Assembly (NCBI RefSeq): GCF_019097595.1
Contig: NC_080710.1
Coordinates: forward strand, 6,903,780 to 6,967,779
Direction: 5' to 3'
DNA: 64,000 bases
Source: Hemibagrus wyckioides
Lineage: Eukaryota; Chordata; Actinopteri; Siluriformes; Bagridae
Of the stretch, positions 46,321 through 59,329 are shown piece after piece. Positions within the stretch are counted from its first letter, which is position 1; every line of letters begins with the position of its first letter. The position numbers and the translations under genes are program-made. Below the pieces are notes generated by a model. It searched no databases. It was not told the origin of the DNA and saw only the letters and a list, made by a program, of their open reading frames with translations.

Positions 46321-49250
46321 TGAAGTTATCTGCAACAAATGTCTAATCATTAAATAGAGTAAATCTAAACTAAAATACAAAACACAGTGTAGTAGTAATA
46401 AGAGAGGAGAATGTGAGTGCATGTGTGCGTTCACTTTGTGTATGTGGCTGCATAGTAAAGCATCTCACCCACCAATTTTGGAATTTTTGCTGGCAAAACC
46501 AGGGAGGAAGTCAGCAGTGACATTGGCTGTCAGTGGAACATGGTGCACAAGAAAACCAAAAAGGCTGCATGGCTAGTTCTCTCCAGCCACTCTAGAGCTT
46601 TGTGTTTCCAGAGTGTCAAGTCATTTCACAACCAAGCAGTCCTTTTTGATGGTGGAATATTGGACCTCCCTAGAGAAGATTTTACTACCAAAACAAGCCA
46701 CAGGATGTTGTTCTTTCAGTGGTCCCTACATTAATATGGCTCCAGCGCCTAACTCAGTAGTGTTTGTTTGCAAAGTAAATGGTTGATTAAACTCAGGGTA
46801 ATGCAACATAGGCTGTCTCAGAAAGCCATCTTTGCTTCCTTAGACCACTGAAGTGTTACTTAAGATAACAATATCATTTAAACTGGTAGCAGTGAAAGAC
46901 AAACCATGGGCCACAGGCCTATGAAAAGTGGGTAAGGACCCATAAAATTTAAAGACTGATTTTAACAGCACCACTTCCCCATCCTCACTGGATTATTTTC
47001 TCCGGGTTACACCATCCACATCCGGGTTAATGTATATATAAACCATGCTCATGCCAATACACAATGCAAATTATTATCAGTTATCTAAATACTGAACCAT
47101 TCATTGTTTCCATTGTTTGGAAATACACATTTCACTGTGTATTGATTGTATTCTGTTCTTTGTGTTTTTGGATTGTTTTTTCTGGGTTTGTGTTTGTTTT
47201 TCTGATGTTGATTCTGCCTTCCAATTTGGATTGTTTGTTTTGTTCTTTTTTTTTTAAAACTCCCTGCAAATGGATTCTATATCTATTGCATCCAACTCCT
47301 CCTTACCCTGAGTATCAAATCAGATCCACCTTCTTCACAGATATGTGTAATCTCTCAAGAATTTGATAACCTTTTGACAACAGCATCACAATTGAACACA
47401 ATCTTGTTAACTCAGTGTTGTAACACCAATATACTCAGAGAAAAGTTCTGGGAGCAAAGAGTTCATGTAGCTCTTGGAGCATAGCTGAAGGAACCCTCAC
47501 CCCATGTTATAATTAAACGTGAGAAATGCCAAAAAAGGCCAGGTTTTGGCATCACTGTGACACTTTTCTGGGTTTGGACTGGCAATGATGAAATGTTAGT
47601 TGCCATATTGAATTTGCACTGGTGTGCCACTAGGGTTTCTCTTGCCCACTCACAGTGGCTGTGAATATGCTCCCTCATGCTTGGAATGCACATATTGAGA
47701 GATATGACTAGAAGTGCAGTTTACTAGAGGATGGCACACCAAATGCTAGCCAACAAATTTAAGTACAGTATTATTCATTATATAGAAAATACTAAATTGC
47801 ACATTTTTTTTTTGCACATATTGATTTGCAAAAGAAGGTCAGTAAAGGGCTGTTCATAGTGCAGCAGCTGTAGACAAAAGTCTGGTGAGGGCTGTGTGCT
47901 ATTGTTGCTAAGGTTCCTCTTCTACTGCTAAATGCCGTAAAGTAATACAAAACCATGATAGTGTATTCCATACATAGCAATGCAGCAATCCATTCCAATT
48001 ACTGTATATGATTTGAAGTCAATAAAGTTGAGGTTTACATTAGTTAGTCTTCTCTTGCCTAAATTTACACACACTCTGGAGCATGAATAAGCTATATATT
48101 TTTTAATCATATCAGGTTTTTTTTAAAAATAGTGTTTACATAAATACCACATTTCGTGTATAAATACTTGTACAAATACTTTATGAATAAATCTGTTCAT
48201 ATCCAGATAGATCCCACAAGTTTATGGTGCATGGATGTTACTGAAATTTAATTTATTGATGCCATTTGTGGTATCAAAAGTGATAAAAAGAAATCAGTAA
48301 TCAGATTTTAATTATTATTTAAATAATAAAGGTCAGCCCAGAGCTCTGCTTAAACTCACAAGTCTTCCTCACGAGTCTTCCTTCACATCCTCTCCCACTG
48401 GGTTCTACAAGCTGCTTAACATCATAGTTCTTCAATCTCTTCTCTCACCCTGTTAAGAAAGGACTAGAGTTATGCACCTTAGGTTGGGATAGGATAGGGT
48501 AAGAAACAGTGTCAACTGGTGCAAAAAAATTGGGGGGAGGCAAACACACTTAAAATCAAACTGTTAGAAATGCAGGACTATAAATAGCCTTTTATCAGGT
48601 AATGTATCATTACTGCTAAGATAAAATATTGAAAATGTTACTGTTAAAGTCAACTATTAAAGCATGCAATAAATCTACTATAAATCAGTGAATCTGAGTT
48701 CAATGTGAGTTTATTATCTGTAATGAAGTAATGAAGGTAATCATTAAACACACACACACACAAATGAATGAAATACATTTTAATTTTAAATAAATAATAA
48801 TATGACTAACAGTGGAATAGTACTACTAAAGGATTTTATTTCGTTATTAAAATATAGAAGCAGTCTTCGCTGGCTAACTTTAAGGGGGCGGCGCCCAAGC
48901 GCCCTCTATTGACCGGCCGCCATTGATAAGAAATATGTTAGGGTTGAGAAAGGGTTAGGGTTAAATTTAAGTCTGTTTGTATGATCCTGTGTATCCCTCA
49001 GTCTGCATTTAGAGGGATGGGAGAAAGAAAGAGCTATGGTCCATAGAATACTCATACACAGCTTGGATCATGGAAACTTCCATAGGAGCTCCTTCTACAC
49101 ATGCTTTCTTTTACCTCTCTCTCTTTTCATTTACTTTTACTCCATCCTAAACACTTGGCTGCAGTATCCATCTCATGTTCCTCTCTTTGTACCTTCTTTT
49201 ATTCCTCTTTATATGTGAGATGAGGCATGCACCAAGAGAGGTACAAAACA
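46321..49250. other. Long intergenic spacer
   Basis: No gene is supported. Present are a GC-rich patch at 48885-48930, whose minus strand gives a near-consensus CTCF core (aatagagggcgc), and two TTAGGG words at 48938-48960. Confidence 0.4.
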
Positions 49251-49379
49251 TTAAGAATTACACACACACACACACACACACACATGTTGCATGAATAATA
49301 TGCTTAGGCTGAAGTGGGGGGAGAGGGCTGATTTGAGCTTGTGTAAAGGGACTTTCCAGGAAGCGTATGTGTGAGAGAG

Positions 49380-49494
49380 CAAGTGAGAAAGAGAAATATC
49401 ACTCCTCTCTCTACTCAATTTCTAGCAGGGAGAAAAGTTTTTTGGCTGTAAGTTAGTTTTTTTCTTCTTGGATTGCTGACAAAGAGCAGATATG
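49380..49494 (+). other. Possible non-coding first exon
   Basis: A stretch rich in AGAGAG/AGAAAG ends gacaaagagcagatatg and is followed at once by a strong donor gtaagt (49495-49500). It lies 6.5 kb upstream of the first KIAA1217 coding exon in the same direction and could be a 5' UTR exon. The ATG at its edge cannot be shown to continue in frame. Speculative. Confidence 0.2.
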
Positions 49495-50347
49495 GTAAGT
49501 TATATACATTACACACTGTTCAGCTCTCTCCTTGTAAAATGTTACAGAACATTTATATTTACACCACACAAATAACCCATTTTTATTGTTAATAGTGTTA
49601 CTAGATAGATACATTTTTTGATTAGTTGCTAAACCAGAAGGATTCTGTTGGCAGACCAGAGTTGTACAAAGATGATCCTTGGCTAGGTAGGACTGGACAT
49701 TGCATCATGGTATATATAATCCTGTTCCTTTAACTTTCAAATGATACATAATAACCTATAGTTACATTGGTCATTTATTTCCATTTTTTGCATGAACAAT
49801 GTTGTGTCAGTCAGACCCCCACTGATGCTTCACAGTGGCACTTCTCCTACCTGGTCTGATAATATACTTTAGTAATATATATATTTTTTTAATATTAATA
49901 TTAATCACTGATTAAATGGTGCATCATTAAACTGATGCTTTGTAAAATGGGAATTAAATATCTCTGTGATTTTGGACCTCTGACAGTTTTCCAGTCAAGC
50001 AGGGAAAGGCTGCTGCTATGTTTCCTCCCATTTTTCCAAGTGTATTTGCATCTGGAGGTCTTGGGACACTTCCCATGAACAGTATAGAATGAAAGTGTAT
50101 ATAACACAGTATAGAAAATACAGATACCTTTGCTAGTGACTGTGTATCTAACTGCTTGTTTGAGAAAGGCTCATATTTGTCTTGTAGGAGTAAATTTTAA
50201 TCATGTGTGTATAAAAGGTCACTAAATTTATTTGGACCTTCAGCATGGTCTGTAGTACACTTTTTTCCCCCACATTAATTTGTTCTTGAACACCTTGTGT
50301 AGGGTTTGTCGGTGTTATTATTGTGTAGGTGTATATTATTGTGTCGG

Positions 50348-50381
50348 TGTATTGTGCTGGCACCACTGCCAGCACAATACA
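50348..50381. repeat. Perfect 14-bp hairpin
   Basis: Arms tgtattgtgctggc (50348-50361) and gccagcacaataca (50368-50381) pair fully across a 6-nt loop accact. Imperfect direct repeats of attattgtgtnggtgt lie just upstream (50318-50350). Confidence 0.8.
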
Positions 50382-50489
50382 TGACTTACTTTACATCTGC
50401 ACATTACACAGGTGTTAGCCTGCATTTCAGACTGCAATCAAACCAGCTGCAATGGAAAAAAGAGTGCGCATTCATTGCCATGTGCCCCT

Positions 50490-50545
50490 TCTCAGAATCA
50501 GAATAATTTTATTTCCCATATATGTTTACATGTATGACAATAACA
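50490..50545 (-). mobile_element. LINE 3' end remnant
   Basis: The run ctcagaatcagaataatttt, then atttcccatatatgtttaca, matches the antisense 3' terminus of the Rex/Babar-like LINE at 24590. Confidence 0.5.
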
Positions 50546-51385
50546 GTATACAGTTGTAATTTACATTACAGTAGAGGTAGAAGTAAGGCTTCTTTGGACT
50601 GGACAAGGAAACTGGATGAAAGCATAGCCCAGGGATTCAGCGGAAATCTGAATCACAAAATGTATTGAAAAATTTACTGCAATTTGATAATTGGACTGGG
50701 TGTCAGATTCCACCAACTTCCATCTAGGGCTTCTATGGTCTGCCACAGAAAACCTTTGAGAAAAAATAATAGCAAGATGTTCAAAAAAACCAAAATGGCA
50801 AACACACAGGTTTCATGTTTCTCAGCTAGGGTCTTTTACTGTGATGATGCACAAGAAATTTGGTTGAAACACCTGCTTTGGTTCCAAAGTAATAGGCATT
50901 TGAATTTTGTTTTTCTGGTATAGCGATTTCATGAAACATGGTGGTTAGCCAATATTGCCCTTAGTATTAAATACACCAAATTTACTCACTTCTTGTTTTG
51001 GTGTCTTAGCCATGGACTTTCATTGGACAACATCGCCTACATTGTTTGCCCCAGCAAAACTATTTTAATAACTTTTGGGCAGAATTGACTGATACATACT
51101 AAAGTTGGTACTTCATACTAAAGTAGGTTTTTGAAAAATTTTGGTTCAAGGGTTATAAGCAAAAATGTACTATGAAGTTTGTTCCATTAGTGGCACTACA
51201 GAAATGGATGGATTGACCTCAAATTTCATGCCTGGATACTTTGAACTGTCCTCTATCAATGTGCAAAATTTCATAAAAATCCACCAAAGTTTCTATAGAT
51301 CGCCATTTCACGTATAATAATGTGAAAAATAATAATAGTGAAAAATTCAAACAATTACACCATAGCACCTTCAGTGCTTGGCCCC

Positions 51386-51433
<48 letters not shown>

Positions 51434-51455
51434 GAAGAAGAAGAAGAAGAAGAAT
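51386..51455. repeat. ATA then GAA microsatellite
   Basis: About 15 ATA units pass into six GAA units. Confidence 0.95.
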
Positions 51456-52449
51456 AATCAGCAAGTGTCTAATGCAAGTATGAGTTTTTTGTAACAAAAT
51501 CTTGTGCAAGACTGCTGGCAGGTCAACATTGTAGTCATCACCAAATACTGCCTAGCCAGCCTGGTTAATAACAGAGAAACATAAATTAGATTATAGAGAA
51601 AAGCATATGAATTTGATTATAGCCGTATTGTCTTTAGATTACTTGTGGTGAAAGAATCTAATTGATTTATTTTCTGCTGCTCTCTCCCTCTTTGGACAGG
51701 ACTTCTGGCTTGATGGCTGGGTGGTCCTAGGGAGAAGGTCATTAGCTTTCCCAGATACTTGCTAGGCATAGCCAAGGAGTCAGGGACATGACACAAATCT
51801 TTCATACCTCTTAGCTTATTTTTTCTCACACAGAAAAAGAATAATACGGCAAATTATGCCCAAATCAGATAGTGTTATAGGTACAACCTGGCAAGTGATG
51901 TGTGACTTTCCATACCATGCTCAGACATGAAATTTAAATACATAACTATGTACCTGTGTAAAATCAGCAGAGAATCATAGCCAATGGGCTACCAGGTAAT
52001 GCCTCAGACAGAGTCTGTAGGTAAAATTAAAATGAAAAACCTGTTGTTCCAGATTTTTTGCAGACACTATAAATATTCTGCAATTAGTATTTCTTAATAT
52101 GTCATTGACAGGTGAACAACTGCTGCTGTGTGTAAAAGTAACTTTAAAGTATATATGTTATTTTTTAGAATAGGTCATCTTATTGTCATTAGATGTGCAC
52201 AGTTATTCCAAGTTACTATTTAATAATAATAATAATAAAACTTAATTCAAGGTGCCTGAGGACCTAACAGAAGTACTTTATGAACTTCAGATTAAATAAG
52301 CAGAAGTTACTTAGCAAGTGTCTGATTAAGCTATATTACACATGCATGAGTGCAGTTATACTGGATATAATTATACTACTATATTGTCACAGCTACGATA
52401 ATTAGAGCCATGCTGCTATTCACTATAAATACATAACTCCTAGAGTGGT

Positions 52450-52545
52450 ATTCAAATTCAAATTTTATTCATCACATACAAAATCATACACAGTAGGACA
52501 TGTAGTGAAATGCTTTTTACGACTGTCCTACATTTGAAGAAAGAA
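52450..52545 (-). mobile_element. LINE 3' terminus
   Basis: The run ttcaaattcaaattttattc..atcacatac, then acatgtagtgaaatgctttt, is the antisense of the terminal block seen at 14880-14950 and 40610-40720. Only the end is present. Confidence 0.65.
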
Positions 52546-55500
52546 AAGAGTAAAAATTGAAGTGTGTTGCTTTAATGCCATTTTTAACATAGAAATTAAT
52601 TAACTGAATTAAGTAAATGACATGTCAGAGACTTTATGGTGAAGAAAATGTTGCTAATTGCTGCTAAATGTTGCTGTACTAATGGTTTTGAATGGTCTTT
52701 TGGCTACGCTAATACTATGAGCTATGCTACAGGAAATGAGGGCAGCACCTTCCTGCGTGTGATGGATTTGGGCCCTTCCTAACAGATCTGATTTAAAATG
52801 CAGTCCTAATTATTTATAAAGCCAGTATTGTTTTTAATGCACCATTTGGACATCAAGCAGTTCAGTGACTTGCTATAAAATACATCACTACAACACATTG
52901 GGATGGGGCCAGAGCATGTTATAAATTTAGACATCTGCATTGTTTATTTAAACACCTCTACAGTATCGCCCTTAGTTATCTTTAACTATCATGTATATAT
53001 ATGTATATGTATATATATGTCATACAATAGAGTCTTCTATAACCAGAGTTTCTGCAGGCTTCTCGGTAGATGTCTTGCTAAGGTTGGTGAACCTCTCTGA
53101 CCTCCAGGGTGCCCCCCTGGATAAGCCTTATTGTTAGCCTTGGCTTTGTGACTATGAGAAAATATTTACACACAAATTTACTAAATAATAAAACAAATGA
53201 GGGCAATATTTTGCACAGGAATTTTGCTGAAATGGCTGTTACAAAGGACAAAATGTGCTTTCTGTGAGTCCTTACATACTCTGCTAACAACTTTCAAGGC
53301 TATTTCAGTCTGGTTTTTCAGCATTCAGCCCTCAATAGCAGGAAGCAGAAAAAGCTTGAGGAAACACAAACAATGGGAACACCACTTGCCAGATATCATG
53401 TTCTTGATCTGTTCCTCATACATTGCTCAAATATTTAAACTAGCTTCCCTCCTGTCTTTTTCCTGACAGGAAAGCTCAACAATTCACTCTAAACTCTCTT
53501 GGAAACTTATTTTTATATAGCAGATATTTCCTTCCTTCCTTCTTTCATTCATTCAAGCTGAATAATAATAATAATAATAAGAAGAAGAATAATTATAATA
53601 CACACTCATTTGGCTGATATTTTAATTAAATTTGTATTTAATATATTTGTTAAATAGTATTCAACTGCTTGTCTTCCCAGCTTAATCTGGTATTTATTTT
53701 TGATCATTTCATTCCAGTAACTACTATGAATTATTCAGGACCTACAGTGAACATGTGTAATACCTGAATCCATCGACAACCCTTGGGAGTTAGATACAAA
53801 CTATTCAATTAAACAGTTCACTTCTTCAGAAAGTTCTGTAACAACATAAATCAAATATCACCACTTCAATCATATGATGCTGCAGTAGTAACAAAGCAAA
53901 TAGTAATGGATATTATGTAATCTTCAGGTTAGAGGTTGACCTTCATCTTAGAAAGCATTTCACATTCTAACACACTAGTTTGCTCTGATAGGAATTGACG
54001 TAGGATTCAGTGTGTGCTAAATCACATTGTCAATAGTCATTTGATAATAAAAAGAAGTAATTTGGAATAGAAATATACATGACAGAAAGTGTGTGGCTGT
54101 AGTCTGTATTACATCACTTGCATGCTCTGATGCTGTTGACACTGGCACTTTGTGATGTGGCCTGCAGCAGATGAAGTCACACTCAAATTGTTCCCTTTAA
54201 AACAGCAGCTTTAAGGCATGCTCTCTCTCTCTCTCTCAGTCCACATTCCAATTACTTAAAAGGTCAAATGAATATACTAGCTGTTCAGATAGCTCTGCAA
54301 TGTAACTTTACCTGAGTTAACAGAATTGCTTAATAGGTCATATATGATCTATGTAGACTTAAAAGGGTGGCAGAGCTGTACTAAAACAGTTAGTGGTTAA
54401 TGTTTCTTTCCTAACACCAGAGGGTGCCAGTGTGATAATAAAGCAATAAAAGCTTGAACGAGTTCTAGAGATGACTGAACTGAAGTATGTTCCACTGTCT
54501 TGTGAATATGTCATTAATTGCCTTACTATTCTCTCTCACTATGATAAAGAAACATTTCTGGACAAGTTCATAAGGTGGTATGATAGTATGATTCTGACCG
54601 AGAATTACTAAATGGTTAACTCCACTTGGAGTGACTGGCTGATGTTGGTTTGTGGCTCAAATTTTCTAACAGAGCAAAAGTCATATTTTCTGTTTAAAAC
54701 AAGGTTTTAGTGACTTTTCTCTGTGATGTCAAGCATTGACTTGAACCTACCATGGACTGATATGCCAATTATTTAATGGTGCCATAATATTAATAAACTT
54801 TTAGCCAGTGAACCTTAGCTAATGTTTTATACAAGTGACTGTGTATGGTCAATTCTTTGTTTTGCTACATATTGAAGATACCTGGGTTTAGAGATCAACA
54901 AGATTTACATGAGAATATGAAATATGAAAATTTATTTAGGTAACAAAAAATAAATGATATAATATAGAAGTATAGATGCAAACAGCTCAACAACAGTTAG
55001 AATCAGAAGGCTATACTGGAATGAATTCTGATTAAAACCCTAGTTCATCAAGCCCTCAATGATCAGTAATATGCAGTTCATTCCAGATCAATCAGGCAAG
55101 GACTGAAACATGTCATAGACACAAACATGGCTCGGGGTCAGAATCCATGAACACTCTGTCCATGTTTGAGCATGTGTATTTGTGTGTGCATATGATGTGT
55201 CTGTCATGATCTTCACACACCAGTTCTACCTGACTTTTCTCTATCCACAGCAGATGCTCACCCATGCCCCCACAGCCATACAGTGTTTAGTGTGTTGAAA
55301 GGTTTTCAATATGAGCATCATACTCATTTTCAGGGGAGATTTGTGGGCTGAATGAAAAGGACTGAGACTCTTAAAAGACTGCTTAAAATGTGAGCTGGTT
55401 TCAGAAGTATGCAAATTTATGTGTAAATGTGTATTTTTTCATTTGTTATATTCCCCTGAGTTTGTTTTTATGTGAATTTTGAATTTCTACATACAAAACC

Positions 55501-56043
55501 TTTTTGTTCTCACAGATTTTTCACATTCAGATTCAGAAACCCCTAGGACTAATTTCATCTACTGATGAATAAACACACACAAATCTGGACCTGCAATTGA
55601 TACAAATTAGGATACAAACACAAATAAGGTAAATGATACATTCCAGGAAATACAGACAGGCAGCTGTCTTTTTCACAGTGTAAGAATTACACACCCTGCC
55701 TTTTACCGACCTCATAGAAGCACAATGTGTGTGTTTGTAAATGATTGAACATAAGGGGCCAAAGCAGGGGAAAAATCAGAGGGGAGTGTAATAGAGTGAG
55801 CTTCTCTGACACCTGTTGGTGAAGGGCTGTTTTTAATCTTGGCATCATTATCACTTTTTTTTAGCAGACCCTGGGAACACACACATGCCAAATGAGGGTG
55901 CTTTAAAAGAGGTTTCTTTAATTCATCTTGCCAGTTATCAGCTAAAACGTTTCATAAGCCATTTAGCTTTTGTCATGTAAGATGCTGGATATCTAACTGC
56001 TAATTCAGATCAGATATTGGGTTTGCTAAACTGTCTTGCTGAA
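52546..56043. other. Spacer upstream of the KIAA1217 start exon
   Basis: No gene. Minor items: an AATAAT repeat at 53562-53580, a CT run at 54223-54238, and a CTCF-like accagagggtgcca at 54416-54429. A pyrimidine tract followed by AG at about 55856-55864 is a possible acceptor for a 5' UTR portion of the exon at 56044. Confidence 0.4.
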
Positions 56044-56104
56044 ATGGAAATAACTGCAGAAAGAGGGGAAGTGGTGAAGTGCAGAAGTAACTCGCCTGAT
56101 CAAG
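56044..56104 (+). CDS. KIAA1217 (sickle tail) first coding exon
   Basis: ATG at 56044 opens 20 codons, MEITAERGEVVKCRSNSPDQ, plus one G before the donor gtaatg (56105). The next exon begins AG CAT, so the split codon becomes GAG (Glu) and the frame stays open. The layout resembles the short mammalian KIAA1217 start, in which an ME..C..S.D.. leader precedes a (D/G)NL(K/H)VTS block. In-frame TAA lies upstream at 55978-55980 with no other Met between, which supports this start. This is the first exon of one isoform only; other promoters are known for the gene. Confidence 0.72.
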
Positions 56105-56214
56105 GTAATGACTGCTAGAACATGAAGTAGCTAACATTGTAACAACAAGGTTCTGTTGTTTCCATGGTGTGTATTTTCACTGATTCGCTTGGTCAGCTGG
56201 CTAGAATTGGTGTC

Positions 56215-56245
<31 letters not shown>

Positions 56246-56629
56246 CTATAAATAGCACTAGGAACAAAATGGCACGACACTAACTATAAATACTTAGCAA
56301 ACACATTAATGCTGTAATTACTGCTTATAGCTTTAAAGCTTTTGATAAAACTCAAAATTCAAAAACTGTACCAAATGCCACAAATTAACAGTTCTGGAAT
56401 AAATTAGTATAAACAGTGCCAAGCACCTTGCCTAACTGTACTTGCCAGTTACTGGAGATGTCTGAATTAAAATTTGTCTATCAAAGAAGAAGAATGACAC
56501 TGTCATTTACTGGTGGTTTGTGAAAACAAATCTTTATCTAAATAAATAGGTAAAAATTATATGCATTTATAAAAGACACTGTTGTTAAAATACCTAAATG
56601 CAAGAACAATGTATAGTATATAATACAGC

Positions 56630-56925
56630 TGGGTCCATCAATATTTAGATATTGACAAAGTTTTTGTTATTTAAGCTGTCTACCACAGTATATTGGAGCT
56701 GAATTACAAAAAAATAATAAGATCTCATTTCTTTGAGGTTCTCCACTTTTTAAGGGAAGTAAGTTTTAGGATAATTGACTGCTCAGCTGTTCCACAGCCA
56801 AGTGGTGATTATTCCCTCATTATTCCACTTACAAGTTCACATTTGGAATTGGAATCTGTTGCTGTTAACTCTCAAAATGAGGTCCAAAGAGATGTAAAAA
56901 CAAACCCAACAAAGAGATAGCAAAA
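56630..56925. mobile_element. Mariner-like element remnant
   Basis: The start ctgggtccatcaatatttag..atattgacaaag resembles the terminal repeat seen at 27715. The inside shows no transposase. Low-level similarity only. Confidence 0.45.
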
Positions 56926-56950
56926 ACATTAGGTATGGCCAAATCAACTA

Positions 56951-56995
56951 CACTATATTGCCAAAAGTTTTGGGACACCCCTCCAAATGATTAAA
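56951..56995. mobile_element. Solo Tc1 terminal repeat
   Basis: The run cactatattgccaaaagttt followed by tgggacacccctccaaatga equals the terminus of the family at 35568 and 8253. No body follows; an A-rich run (57003-57033) comes next. Confidence 0.75.
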
Positions 56996-57199
56996 AAAAA
57001 AATGTATTTAAAAAAAAAAAAAAAAAAAAAAAACCTTTACAACAGTTGGCAGAATAAAGATCTGAGTCAAAATCAGCAACTGAGCCTTCACCAGAGTATG
57101 TACAGAGGGTTTTCCACAAGATGTAAACCACTGGTTAGACTCAATAACAGGAAGACCAGATAAAAGTTTCCAAAAAACTTAAATTTGAGACAAAGATAA

Positions 57200-59025
57200 A
57201 CTTGAACCAGAATCATAGGAAGAGAAGGAGATGAAGAAGAGAAGAAATAACTTGATTTTATTTCTGACCCGTCTAAATCCTTGCCTCATGTTTGGAAGGC
57301 TCTCTTGCTATAAATTGAATTTACAGAAAAGTGAAATGTTTCCTATCATTAATGCTGCCCAGGAGCTTTCTACCTCTTCTTTCCCTTTTAAAGTTTCCCA
57401 CTCATTTACATAACTTGCTATACATGTGCCTAATACTTTTTCTAAACATTTTACTGAGAGCTTCCCCCGTTTATTGGAACAGGTTGAACAGGATTTAAAT
57501 TGATGGGCCTTGCTCCCATTATCAGGTTGAATAAATTCTATCAAAATGAATGTGCTTCCTAAGTTCAGCTATCTGTTTCAGTGCATCCCAGTGTTTATTA
57601 CGAACTCATTTTTTCATAGGCTTGATAGCGCTCTCACCTCATTTATATGGAATGGGAAACCTGCTTGAATGACTAAGTCTTCTGCAATGTCCTAAGTCAC
57701 TAGGCAGAATGTCTTTGCCTAATTTGTTATTACTGGGCCTCAAATATTTGCCCTATACTGCACTGGCTGTATGAAGATCCTGAGGCTGATGCCCTATCAT
57801 GAATAGCTATTGAATTTGCCTCATGCTTGCCTTCTTCCCTAGCAGCTTTAGTTTATGCTCCTCTTTCCTTTCTCTGCAACACATTCACTAAAAATCTATT
57901 TGCTACTAATCTAATCTAAGAGCTACACTTAAAATCTGGAAACAGATGTCATTTCGAATGGCAAACTATGTCCCCTAAATCTCCTATTCATTCTAATCAT
58001 GTCTTCAATTCTTCAATAATTGATAAGTCAATAATTGACATCTTGGCATCTAAAGGCATTAGGGAAATGAATGACTTGTACCATGAGGGGGCTTTCTGTT
58101 CATTTCAGCAGATGTGTGAGCAGTTTATTGGAGGACCCTCCAAGATGGAAAGGCATTATATTGACACTTTACTGTAAAATTTTGGCCCCACTCTATACAT
58201 CCCCCTCCCAAATAAAAGCTTTGTGGGAAGATGACTATTGATGATGGTTATTTCTGATGAGGACTGGGAATCAGTCTTAAAGAATACACAAGTCTTCAGT
58301 TTGTGCAAGACATGGACTTATGCAGTGCAAAGTTGTACATTGTGTACACTGAAACTATCTAAGCACTTTCAGTATTTAGATCCTACTTCTGATCGCTGTA
58401 GGTTTATCCCAGCTTCTAACGCACACGTTTTGGTCCTGTATAAAGCTTAGGGGTTTCTGGTCCACTGTTTTTGAAACTGTCTCTGTTTTTTTTAGGTAAA
58501 TCGATCTTCCCTTTCCCATTGATAGCCATTTTTGGAAATACTCCTGTATCATATCATCTTACAAAGATACAGTCTGATTGTATAGCTTTTATCATGCTGT
58601 TAGCCAAACGACTAATATTGCTGAAGTGGAAGGATCAGAGTCCAACTGCAACTCCAACACAATGGATTCATGATGTCCTCTTTTTTTCTAAATTTGGAGA
58701 AAATCAAACATTCTAGAAGAGGCTCACCTAGTCAGTTTAATTAAGCTTGGGGCCCTCTCAAGCAATCAGGGAACATGTTTTATTGTTGGACATAGACTTA
58801 ATCTTAGTTCTAGCATTTTTTTGTTTTTCTTCATCAGTTAAACTCTATTGTATCATAATGATTGTGCATTTTCATTGTTTTCCTAATCCACAATTCCCTC
58901 CCCCTTTTTAAATTGCCATTATTATTATTAATTTTTATCTATTGTATTATTAAGTTGATCTTGTCTTTTGTTCTGCTTTGTTTTCTTCTTTTTTTGTAAA
59001 CTCAAAGTAAAAAAAAAAAAAGAAT
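57200..59025 (+). mobile_element. L1-like LINE 3' half
   Basis: Broken plus-strand frames carry L1 reverse-transcriptase C-terminal motifs in order: GRLSCYKLNLQKSEMFPI, a FPFKV..FTYL-like block, INSIKMNVLPKFSYLFQ, FFHRLDSALTSFIWNGKPA, IDILASKGIREMNDLYHEGA and later CIKLRGFWSTVFETVS. An A-rich tail lies at 59007-59022. It is 5'-truncated and full of stops. It sits in KIAA1217 intron 1 in sense orientation. Confidence 0.8.
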
Positions 59026-59106
59026 AATTTCATCTCCAATATACTGTAGTACACAGCTTTGTTATGCACCTGAATGTATGTAGCTATCAATATTATATGC
59101 AGTATG

Positions 59107-59285
59107 GGGAAAGTGGTGGCCCAAGTGGTCAAGGCTATAGGTTGTTAAGACCCTTAAAAGCTCTGGGGTTGTTAAGACCCTTAAACCCTCTATGGCCCAC
59201 TCCTGCACTCTGACCCCAACCTCCAAATCACTGAGGAATTTTAGTTGGATCCCAGCACTGTTTCTTTCACTAAATAAACAGATCC
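59107..59285 (+). repeat. SINE-like repeat with internal 27-bp duplication
   Basis: The run gtggtggcccaagtggtcaa resembles a tRNA-type box A start. A unit beginning ggttgttaagacccttaaa occurs twice (59140 and 59167). It continues cactctgaccccaacctcc and ends before the KIAA1217 exon. Confidence 0.5.
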
Positions 59286-59329
59286 CCTAAAGATCTACTT
59301 TATTATAATACCCTTTCTTTTATTTCCAG

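Larger units (their letters stand above)
56105..59329 (+). other. KIAA1217 intron 1
   Basis: The 3.2-kb intron has donor gtaatg and acceptor ttctttatttccag. It contains a GT repeat (56219-56244), mariner and Tc1 ends, an L1-like LINE fragment and a SINE-like repeat, listed separately. Confidence 0.65.

Noticed and set aside
48938..48966. Interstitial telomere-like TTAGGG words
   Set aside because: Only two interrupted copies, within chance for AT/G-rich sequence.
51219..51509. Minus-strand frame with poly-Ile and poly-Leu
   Set aside because: Translation of an ATA/GAA microsatellite.
59115..59140. Possible tRNA gene from a box-A-like start
   Set aside because: No box B at the right distance and no cloverleaf could be drawn; more likely a SINE head.
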